Assembly: GCA_941918925.1 (NCBI GenBank)
Contig: OW799234.1
Coordinates: 65,501,543 to 65,565,542, forward strand
From: Phyto melanocephala
Lineage: Eukaryota; Arthropoda; Insecta; Diptera; Rhinophoridae
DNA: 64,000 nt
Direction of reading: 5' to 3'
A program made the translations under genes and the position numbers. Within the stretch, counting starts at the first letter, position 1, and the number at the start of each line of letters is the position of its first letter. Positions 1-10,600 of this stretch are shown piece after piece. The notes under the pieces were generated by a model. That model did no database searches, was not told the origin of the DNA, and worked only from the letters and a program-made list of their open reading frames with translations.

Positions 1-815
1 AGACTCTGAAACTGTAAAACCGATCGGGCTCAAACTTTGGTAAGTTGTTGTACACATACCGGGGAGTGTTTATGGATGAAAAAAAGTGGGCGGGGCCACG
101 CCCATAAAAAATTAGTTATCAGTTTTAGCTACTTGCACTTGACCGATTTTTCTGAAACTTTGCACACATATCGAGCTGTCATGACTAAATAATTTCGTGA
201 TAAGAAAAGTGGGCGGGGCCACGCCCCTAAAAAAGTTTTCATTTTGAGGTACTTGCACTGGGCCGATTTTTCTGAAACTTTGCACACATATTAAACTGTC
301 GTGACTTTATAATTTTGTGATTAAAAAAGTGGGCGGGGCCACGCCCATAAAAAAAGGCTATAATTTGGAGGTACTTGCACCAGACCGATTTTTCTGAAAC
401 TTTGCACACATATTGAGCTGTCATGACTAAATAATTTCGTGATTAGAAAAGTGGGCAGTGCCACGCCCATAAAAAGAGGTATTATTTTGAGGTACTTGCA
501 CTGGACCGATTATTCTGAAACTTTGCACACATATTGAGCTGTTATGACTTTACAATTAAGTGATTAGAAAAGTGGGCAGGGCCACGCCCATAAAAACAAT
601 TTTAATTTTGAGGTACTTGCACTGGTCCGATTCTTCTGAAACTTTGCACACATATTGAGCTGTTATGACTTTACATTTTCGTGACTAGAAAAGTGGGCAA
701 TGCCACGCCCATAAAAAATTATAATTTTTAGGTTTTTGCACTTGGTATTTAATTAAAATTCAGAATGCATTTCGATTCATTAAGGGGCGTAGCAACGCGC
801 GCCGGGTTTGGCTAG
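1..815 (+). mobile_element. Helitron-like element, unit 1 of a tandem array (5' end off-window)
   Basis: The unit is built from about six imperfect monomers of roughly 110 bp. Each carries an acid phrase like CTGAAACTTTGCACACATAT followed by the near-palindromic GTGGGCGGGGCCACGCCC. It ends with a GC-rich stretch (GGGGCGTAGCAACGCGCGCC) and the tetranucleotide CTAG at 812-815. No inverted terminal repeat is visible. CTAG endings with no target duplication are typical of Helitrons. It has no coding capacity, so it would be non-autonomous. The family assignment is inference from the ends; the repeat itself is certain. Confidence 0.7.
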
Positions 816-1680
816 TCTATATATATAAAAGTGAAACTCTGTGTGTGTGTGTGTGTTAGCTATAGACTCCGAAACTGTAAAACCGATCGGGCTCAAACTT
901 TGGGAAGTTGTTGTACACATACCAGGGAGTGTTTGTGGGTGAAAAAAAGTGGGCGGGGCCACGCCCATAAAAAATTAGTTATCAGTTTTAGCTTCTTGCA
1001 CTTGACCGATTTTTCTGAAACTTTGCACACATATAGAGCTGTCATGACTAAATAATTTCGTGATAAGAAAAGTGGGCGGGGCCACGCCCCTAAAAAAGTT
1101 TTAATATTGAGGTACTTGCACTGGACCGATTTTTCTGAAACTTTGCACACATATTAAGCTATCATGACTTTATAATTTCGTGATTAAAAAAGTGGGCGGG
1201 GCCACGCCCATAAAAAAAGGTTGTAATTTTGAGGTACTTGCACCAGACCGATTTTTCTGAAACTTTGCACACATCTCGAGCTGTCATGACTAAATAATTT
1301 CGTGATTAGAAAAGTGGGAAGTGCCACGCCCATAAAAAAAAGGTATCATTTTGAGGTACTTGCACTGGACCGATTATTCTTAAACTTTGCACACATATTG
1401 AGCTGTTATGACTTTACAATTCGGTGACTAGAAAAGTGGGCAGGACCACGCCCATAAAAACAATTATAATTTTGAAGTACTTGCACTGGACCGATTCTTC
1501 TGAAACTTTGCACACATATTGAGCTATTATGACTTTACAATTTCGTGATTAGAAAAGTTGGCAATGCCACGCCTATAAAAAAATTATAATTTTTAGGATT
1601 TTGCACTTGATATTTAATTAAAATTCAGAATGCATTTCGATTCATTAAGGGGCGTAGCAACGCGCGCCGGGTTTGGCTAG
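816..1680 (+). mobile_element. Helitron-like element, unit 2 of the tandem array
   Basis: This complete unit begins TCTATATATATAAAAGTG at 816, immediately after the CTAG of unit 1, and ends in its own CTAG at 1677-1680. After a short TG-repeat and a leader (TTAGCTATAGACTCCGAAAC) it has the same ~110-bp monomers as its neighbours. The 5' TC and 3' CTAG are the expected Helitron termini. Short open frames in it are chance readings of the repeat. Confidence 0.75.
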
Positions 1681-2415
1681 TACATATATAAAAGTGAAAC
1701 TCTGTGTGTGTGTGTTAGCTATAGACTCCGAAACTGTAAAACCGATCGGACTCAAACTTTGGCAAGTTGTTGTACACATACCAGGGAGTGTTTATGGGTA
1801 GAAAAAAGTTGGCGGGGCCACGCCCATAAAAATTAGTTATCAGTTTTAGCTACTTGCACTTGACCGATTTTTCTGAAACTTTGCACACATATAGAGCTGT
1901 CATGACTAAATAATTTCGTGATAAGAAAAGTGGGCGGGGCCACGCCCCTAAAAAAGTTTTAATTTTGAGGTACTTGCACTGGACCGATTTTTCTAAAACT
2001 TTGCACACATACTAAGCTGTCATAACCATATAATTTCGTGATTCGAAAAGTGGGCAGGGCCACGTCCATAAAAAAAGGTTATAATTTTGAGGTACTTGCA
2101 CCAGACCGATTTTTCTGAAACTTTGCACACATATCAAGCTGTCATGACTTAATAATTTCGTGATTAGAAAAGTGGGCAGTGCCACGCCCATAAAAAATAG
2201 GTATCATTTTGAGGTACTTGCACTGGACCGATTCTTCTGAAACTTTGCACACATATTGAGCTGTTATAACTTTACAATTTCATGATTAGAAAAGTGGGCA
2301 GGGCCACGCCCATAAAAAATTATAATTTTTAGGTTTTTGCACTTGATATTCAATTAAATTCAGAATGCATTTCGATTCATTAAGGGGCGTAGCAACGCGC
2401 GCCGGGTTTGGCTAG
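1681..2415 (+). mobile_element. Helitron-like element, unit 3 of the tandem array
   Basis: The third unit is about 735 bp, one monomer shorter than unit 2. Its first bases are TACATATATAAAAGTG rather than TC, and it ends CTAG at 2412-2415 followed by host T. Its sequence stays close to unit 2, so the array is not very old. Confidence 0.73.
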
Positions 2416-4512
2416 TTTGATTATATATTCAACTTTTTAGTGCTGCCGGATGAAAAATATACAACCTCAACGACTACTTTCTGCTTTAAGTCTGGTACAC
2501 TGTTTCAATTCGTAAAATATGTTGAGCACTTAAGTTATTTCACATAAAGAATTTGACATACAAAAATAATTTTTCAATCGAGCAAAAAAAAAATAATAAC
2601 ACAAGGCAACCAAATTTTAAAGGCTTTTAAAACCACTATGCAATTTGTACAAATAGTACAAATATCGTCCAAATTTTAAGTTCTATGGAGAGATTATGCC
2701 ATAGCTATTACTGTTAATAACAAAATAATACATTTTGTGCTATAAAAGTACATCAAATTTGTGGTGGGTATAAAAGATTATGCACAGCCGAATATAGTGC
2801 TCTTACTTGTTTTGTTTTTAATTCTGAGAATCACAAACATGTCAAAAAGGCTTTTTCCAAACAATTTTTCTAGGAGAAGAACTTTAACCACTCAGTTTGT
2901 ATATCAAACAAGAAAACTAAAATTTTGTGAAAATGAGCTATATCACTTAATTGTGAATAAATTCGAAAGAAATCAATCGTATTTTATGATCGATATCCTG
3001 TTTTGTTCCAATTACATGTGACTTTGCGATAAAGTAATAAATTAGAATAATTTTTGTCGTTTTCAATTTTTCATGATTTTTCGAAATCAAAAAAAAAAAT
3101 TTATATTTTCACGTAAAAAATATATTTTTGGCTTTAATTTTGTATTATAACTCCGAAACTACTCATCCGATTAAAGCGCAATATATAAACAGATTAAAGG
3201 CTATGTGAATCTAAATTTTTCAAAGTTTATCTTAAGAATATCGGACTAACCGTTTTCGAGTTATTATTGATTATGTGGAGCAGCGTCTAAAAAAATCTTG
3301 AACTTAAAAAAAATTAAAAAAAAAAATTAAAAAAAAAAATTATCCATAGAATTGAAAAATTTAACCATTTTTGTACTTAGGTATCCATGATGCATCAAAT
3401 CTATTTAGTGGTTATCAAATCCTATTTTTGCTGTAGAACTGTGTAATCTCTTGCTTTGAAATTTGTACGAAAAAACTATTGTTCATATTATTTTATACGA
3501 AATAAAATGTTGCTTTAATATTTTCAGAAACATTTTATATGTTTTTAAGAGTGATAAGGCAACGTTATTTCATAGGTATTTCTTATAAATTTTTTTATAT
3601 GGAATTTGACTATAGTTCGAAATATTGAACCGAATACCAGGCTTGAATTTTAAACATTTTAAATTTTGTTTGACAATATTTATTAATATTCATCATTTGT
3701 AGTTACGAATTAAAAGTTCTTTTTATTTTAACAAAAAAGTGGCAACGTTAACAATTAGCTTACAAACATTTCTGTTACTCAAAATTATTTTACTTAGGGC
3801 CAAATTACGGCATTCGATCAAGATCGAAATTTTACTCGAACAAACGAGTTCGCTGGCTTTAGGTATAGAGATTCGAATAAGAATTTTAAGTTTCGATCAC
3901 GTTCGAATACCGCAATTTGCCACCTGAACACTAAAACTATCTCAGAGTTTATACATAGAAATTCTTATTGCAATAATTATAATTGCAATTAAGACGTATG
4001 TATAAACGGCGTTTCTTTGGTGTGCGGGGGTTAGCTGATAATTATTCGAACTTTTGCTACGAATATTTTTACCAAACTTCTGCCGTCAAATAAACACAAC
4101 ATTGCATATTTTTGATAGACGCCTTCAAATCTGCATGGCTGCCACAGACTATTAACATTAACCCGGCCTTATTATAAAACTCTTTATAAAAACTTTTATG
4201 AACTTTGAACTTTCTGCCTGTTTATCTAAATGCGAACGAAATTTTTATTCTTACAAATACGTTGAAAACAAAAACAAATTTTTAAATTTTTGCACATAGT
4301 ATATCTTTGCTTTTTAACTTATTTTTTAGCATCACTTTTAAAACATGATTACAAAATCACCCGATTTACAAAGTTTGTTAGTCTAACATAGTTGCTAAAT
4401 GCAAACAATTTAAGGGTTGCTAATATTTGTAGTTTAAACGATTACCATAAATAATTTTTTTATTCTGTTAAGTTAAAAGCTTACAAAAAATAATAATATA
4501 TTTATTACTCAC
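2416..4512. other. AT-rich non-coding stretch with transposon fragments
   Basis: No exon could be found here, although gene A must continue leftward. Position 2640-2809 is a 3' fragment of the hairpin-ended family, ending in GCCGAATATAGTGCTCTTACTTG-type sequence. It is an inverted copy of the start of the element at 4765. Position 3797-3924 is a small inverted-repeat element. The remainder is simple AT-rich DNA with poly-A and poly-T runs. Confidence 0.5.
3797..3924. mobile_element. Small inverted-repeat element (MITE-like)
   Basis: The left end reads GGGCCAAATTACGGCATTCG. The right end, read in reverse complement, is GGTGGCAAATTGCGGTATTC and continues with CGTGATCGAAA, matching CAAGATCGAAA on the left. 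The two arms of about 35 bp are imperfect inverted repeats around a short centre. No target duplication is clear and no superfamily can be assigned. The 62-codon open frame across it is a by-product of this structure. Confidence 0.5.
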
Positions 4513-4672
4513 ATTTAAATGAAAATGCCCTTGAATGGACTTCTCTGAATCTAAGATTATTTAATAATAAAGTGTGTGTAACTTCTACATCATAGAAAGC
4601 TTTTGATGGCACATTGGATAAAAAGACACAATTTCGTATATCAATGTTTTCTACGACGAACTTTTTAAAAGC
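4513..4672 (-). CDS. Gene A exon 4 (solenoid repeats)
   Basis: Fifty-three codons plus one base, from a TTTCCAG acceptor to a GTGAGTAA donor. It starts AFKKFVVENIDIRNC and ends RAFSFK, corresponding to the FFSQQV exon of gene B. The next exon was not found between here and the left edge. Confidence 0.75.
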
Positions 4673-7600
4673 CTGGAAATATAAATAAAAACGTTATAAG
4701 CACAAAAAAACTAACTATATGGTAGTATGTATAATAAAATAATAAAACCTATTTTTATAAATAACAAGTAAGAACATTATATTCGGCTGTGCCGAATCTT
4801 TTATACCCAGTACCAGTTTTATGTACTTTTATAGCACAGAATGTATTATTTTGTTATTAACAGTAATCGCTATGGAATAATCCCTTTTTACTAAAATATG
4901 TATCACTTTCTTTGTATAACTTCGATATGCTAGTAAAATATTTTTGTAAATTTTAGTCTCTCAATGAAAGTGGGCGTTAAAGCAGGCGTGTCAATAAAGT
5001 TTTTGCTAATACATACAACTTAGATATTTCAATATAGTCTTTTATTCTTCCAAAAACTTTGTCCATAGAGAAATTATATGAGTTTAGGATAAACCGTTCA
5101 ATGGGAGGTAGGCGTTAAAGTGGGCGTGTCACCTAAATTTTCTAACATAACAATGACATTGACTGGAAGGAAACATGTAGCAAATTTCATCATCATACCT
5201 CTAATTTTGTCGGTTTTAAGAGCTTTTTCTTATTTTCTGTACAATAGCTATATGAAATTTTACAATTTTCATAATTTACTCTAATATATTCAATTCTTGG
5301 TCATCCCCTTACAATCTACAAATCTTAGGTATTGTATTTTTATATACTGATTCTAGATCTTACTAGACAGTACTCGGCATTGCAAATATCGTTAGTTAAA
5401 ATAAAAGAAAAATTTGTTTGGCTCAGCTGGGATTCGATGCCACGTTTACTCTAACCAGTATATATGTATGTTGTTGTTGTAATTGTGAAAAAAACGAGGT
5501 GGTCGTGGTTTTTTGCTCATATCTCAGAAAGTTATGGGGCGATTGTGCTGAATTTCAATAGCGATTCATTCCCGGATATTTCCAAGAGATTGATACCATA
5601 CACATAACTGAGGAACAAATAGTTGCTTCTAAAAGTTGATTTCAACCAACACACAGACAGATGGGCAGACGGTCAGGGCTTAATCGACTCCTCTATTCGT
5701 AAGCTTTCAGAAAATACATACTTTATGACGGAAATGAAAATTGTAGAAATTACAAACGTAATGACAAAGCTATACATACCCTTGTGTACCACAGGTGAAG
5801 GGTATAATTACTACTAAAAGTCTTCTAATGAAATTGGTCTCTGTGATCTTTTAATCTTTAAAACCTTGCTGATCCACAAACTGTCCTTAACCACCAAATA
5901 ATTAAAAACTCTGGAATGTGCAAAATTATTCAATAACCCTTTTTCTAAAATTTTTATTATCAATATTCCCAAAAAAAGGAAATTTAATGAAGTACAAGAA
6001 TAGAAGAGGCATCACCCTTTTGAATATTCTTAACAAAAAAATATCCCGTATCTTTTTCATCCGCATTTCTCCAGCGGTAGAACCTAAATTCAGAAAGCAA
6101 CAGGCAGGATTCAAAACGAATAGATCATGTATTGATTATATCAACAGTATTCCAATTATAACTGAACAGACGGTAGAATGACAATAAAGTCTGTATCTAG
6201 TATTTTTATGTTATTTCTAACTATATGGAAAACGATGCTGTGCAAAGAAGAGTCAGATATAATTATCAGACCAGTACAATGTCTGTATATAAATTTCACT
6301 TGCTTCGTTCTTCATTAGGGCTAAAGTAGTGGTCACATTAACATTAAAGCGGGTAAGGGTATTCTTATCCCCGTCTTATCCCCTTTATTATTTAACATCG
6401 TACTTGGTGATATAATGAATCAAGCTGTGATTCCTAGTCGTGGTGTTCTTGTGGGGATGTTGGGCAGATTTTCAGACTTGGACTATGCTGATGACAATAC
6501 AGCTAAATCAGCTTATGTAGGACTGATTACAAACACCTCAAATACAAAATGAAAGTGATTTAATGTTACCAATAGACCAGGTAGACTTAAGTCCATTCAT
6601 AATTTTTTTTAATGCATTTCTCTTCCCAAATGTCAAAATTTGTTAACATTTTATTGTTTGCTTCATAAATATTTTTTATTTACAACTTGCTACTTTTTTT
6701 ATCAGCTTTTTTTAACATTTAGGAAGTTTTTTGTAGCAATCAAATACGCGGTGCGTCTACCTGGAATTAATATACCTTGTTCCGACTGTATTTTGCGAGG
6801 TACTTTAAATGTCAACTTGTATGAAAAATCTCGTTGTATTGGATTATTAAGTTTAATTATTAAGATGAAAATCGTCGGATTCTAAAACATCATATCAGTA
6901 TCGGTGTAATGAGACTTATTTTCATCCCAATAAAAGATAATATTATTTTTACATAAACCAAGGTGAATTCCTGTGTAAAGCTACCTTGCTTCGTATGTAT
7001 GAACAATAATCGAAATATTAAAGAAAAAATAGTACAAATTTTTACCTGTGATTCAATCCTATTTATTTTTACATTTTCCATTTTAAGTAATAGAGCATTT
7101 GATTTCAATATGGTAAAGCCAAATGGGTTTATAGCTTCAATAGAACTGTCAACAAATGTGATTTCTTCAATCTGACCATTAATGGCATGTGAATCAATTA
7201 GTTTAACTTTAACCTGTAAGAAAAAAGAATAAAATAAAACATATGGTCTTTTACACAGCCCTATACTTATGTATATACATTAAACCGCACTTAAGAAAAG
7301 TTTGACGTACACCTTCGAATCTAAATTATTTTTGCAAAAGCATCTCGAAATTTCGTTACATCATCAGCATTTGTAGTGGGATATTAAGGAGTGATTTATA
7401 GATGTTTTTGTTTTAGGGGCACCTACAAATGTCTTAGCCTAAGGGTCATTGACCTCAATATAACTTTTAGACCCAATTTTCGACAACAAATATAATAAAA
7501 ATCAATTTTAACATAGTTATTTTTAATAGTTTTTATGATTTTAAGTAAACTTTAATTTTCTCACATTAAGAACTTAGATCTAGCGGGTAAATAATAGAAC

Positions 7601-10600
7601 GGAGTACTTAAGATCAATGTTCTTTTCAAGATAAAATCATCAATTTATAACAATTTTATATCCAACTGTAAATACGAAAAGTTTAAAAAGGCCCTGCCTT
7701 TGGAATAATAAAACACAAAAATTATACTAGAAGGTTATAACAGGTGGATAACAATAACAGAAATAAGAAAAAAAAATTAAAATTGATGAGAAAAAAGTCT
7801 ACATACAGTCTTAAGAATCGAATACAATATTTAATTTCTTTTAAATAAATAAAAGAAAACAATATAATTTAATATTTTGTAGGACCACCTTGGGCTTCAA
7901 TAACCGCATGAGAACGACGTGGCATAGACATCACAAAATTTTTCGTAATATTGGGCGCAATTTCAGACCACGACACTTTTCAGGGTTTCACGATTTCCAC
8001 AGCTTTCCACAGATATTTTCAGATTTTGTTCCAATATTGTCTTATACTGATATCTGTCCAAAACGCCTTCAACAAGCACCAATCGACCAACTCCAGATGC
8101 CGCCATAGCTCCCCACACCATAACACTGCCCCCACCATGTTTCACAGTTGGTATAATATTTTTGGGATCAAGTGCAGTATTCGGTTTTCGCCAAACCTTG
8201 TTTCGGCCATCATTCCCGAAAATATAATACTTACTTTCATCGGTAAATAAAACCTTGTTTCAAAAATCCATTCCTTTCTGTAAATATGCTTTAGAAAAGT
8301 CCAGGGGAGGTTGACGATTCTTGACTGAAATAAATGGCTTTTTACGTGCTGTTCTACTTTGCCGTTATCATGCAAAACGTTTATTACTGTTCTTGGTGTA
8401 ATATTTGAATATCTTGCAAGGTATTCGGCTAATTTTGGGGAACTTATTTTCGGATCTTTTTAGACTTCTTTAAGGACCCTACTAATATCGCGTCTCGAAA
8501 GCTTCTTCGGTCTTCCAGATCGTGGCTTGTTTTCGGTAATGTTGGTGTTTTGATGGTTTTTGACAATAGTTTGCACTGTTGAGCGACTTAATTTTACTAT
8601 TTTAGCAATTTCTCCGTAAGACTGGTTTTCTTTTCGAAGGTTAACCACCAAATTTCGAACTGATTGCTGTATTTCTCTTCTATTTACCATTTTTTAAGTT
8701 AAAACGTGTCTTACAAATCGCTTTCTGAATTTAAATGATTGTAATATTTAAGAAATAAAGCAATTCAAGAAAACTAACGGTTTTTTTCTCTTTGTCTTCT
8801 TCATTTTCTTATTAATTTTAAGAGATGCCAATGCTGTATGTAGACTTTTTTCCCACCGATGTCTATGTTTTTCGCTAATAGTTTATAAATTTTCATTATT
8901 TCTAAACTTTTTTTCCTTCCAACATTCTTAACTATTAATGTCGTAAACATTGACATCAAAATTATGTTTAATATTATCACTAGTTCTCTAAAAGTTCAAA
9001 TAGTAGAGTGTATGTAGAGTTTTTTTCCTAGACTATACATGCATAATAAAATTAAATTTTCAATTTATGTATAAATAGTTTTAGTTATAAAAAATTAAAA
9101 AGAAAAAAAATAATTCAATTAAATCTCCGTCAGAAAAACGTTCGCTCGCTTATTTCATCTCTGTTCACTTTATACAAAAGGAAAAGTTTTTTTTTATTTA
9201 ACTCTTTAATTAAGTTAGTAGTTATGTACTTTAATATTTTTTAGAATTTTTGCAACATAATAAAATTTGCAGTTAATGGATGCATGCAAAGTTGTACTCC
9301 TACTACGGATGTTTGAAAAAAAAAAATTGTGTTAAAATTAAAAATTATATACATTTTTTCCTTTACTTAAGCAAAACTTTATTTTTATTTTAAAATAGCT
9401 TTTAAAGATCGAAACACAAATAAGTAAGCATTTTAAGATTGAAACTTTACAAAATAATTTTTTTTTGTTTGCGTTTTGTCGAAACAGTGCGACTTACCTT
9501 TTCAAATGATATTATCAATGGTGTACTACTGCTATAAAGCGGAAATGCTAGAGCATATTTATTCAAGATCAAATTGTCAACATTTTTAAAAGTGATTTTA
9601 CGCAAACCCTGAGTTTCTTCCAGAGCATTAGAATTGATGGTCAGCGATTTACAATTCCGTATTTCTATTTGAAATGCTGAACCAATTAGGCGGGGCAAAA
9701 CTAATTGCTGAAAAGAAGAAAAAAAAACATTAAGAATACTATATATTCAGCCGTGCCGAATCTGATAATATCCTTCACCATCATGTACACAGGTTTAGTG
9801 ACCACATCGTAGCTTAGCCTAGATTTCATATTAAATGTTTTACGCCATTTCGCTTTTTTATTTCCCAAGCCATCTTTGATTTGTATATAGTTAGTTATAT
9901 TCTACTAGTCAATACTTTTTTAATGATACCCATATTGATGGTGTTGAGAAAAATGAAATTACCGCAATTTTGTTTTGTTTACTGTATTCTACTGGTCAAG
10001 CCCTTTCATTTGTTACCAATATTGAGTGGGTTAAAGTGGATACATTTTCAATTATTAGAGTTGACCCATTTTGTAGTGGCGCCCATCATGGATTTGAAAT
10101 TGTTTTTTGTTTATATAGAAAAGCCCGGCGCGCGTTGCTACCTTAATGCATTCTAAATTTTAATTGAATATCAAGTGCAAAAAGCTTAAAATTATAACTT
10201 TTTTTAAAGGGCGTGGCACTGCCCACTTCTAATCACGAAATTGTAAAGTCATGACAGCCCAATATGTGTGAAAAGTTTCAGAAAAATCGGTCCAGTGCAA
10301 GTACCTCAATATTATAACTTTTCTTGTGAGCGTGGCCCTGCCTACTTTTCTAATCAAGAAATTGTATAGTCATAACAACTCAATATGTGTGTGCAAAGTT
10401 TCAGAAAAATCGATCTAGTGAAAGTAGCTAAAAATGATAAGTTATTTCTTATGGGCGTGGCACTGCCCACTTTTTTAATCACGAAATTATATAGTCATGA
10501 CAGCTCGATATGTGTGTGCAAAGTTTAAGAAAAATCGATCTAGTGCACATAGAAAAAAATCACAACTTTTTTTTTATGGGCGTGGCACTGCCCACTTTTC

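Noticed and set aside
1..2415. Regularly spaced repeats resembling a CRISPR array
   Set aside because: Repeat and spacer both recur, monomers are ~110 bp and diverged, and the genome is eukaryotic; the ends fit Helitron-like elements.
2761..3021. 86-codon plus-strand frame with a hydrophobic start
   Set aside because: It begins inside the 3' end of a hairpin-ended repeat at a non-ATG codon (GTG).
3739..3927. 62-codon plus-strand frame
   Set aside because: Mostly inside a small inverted-repeat element, with no family resemblance.
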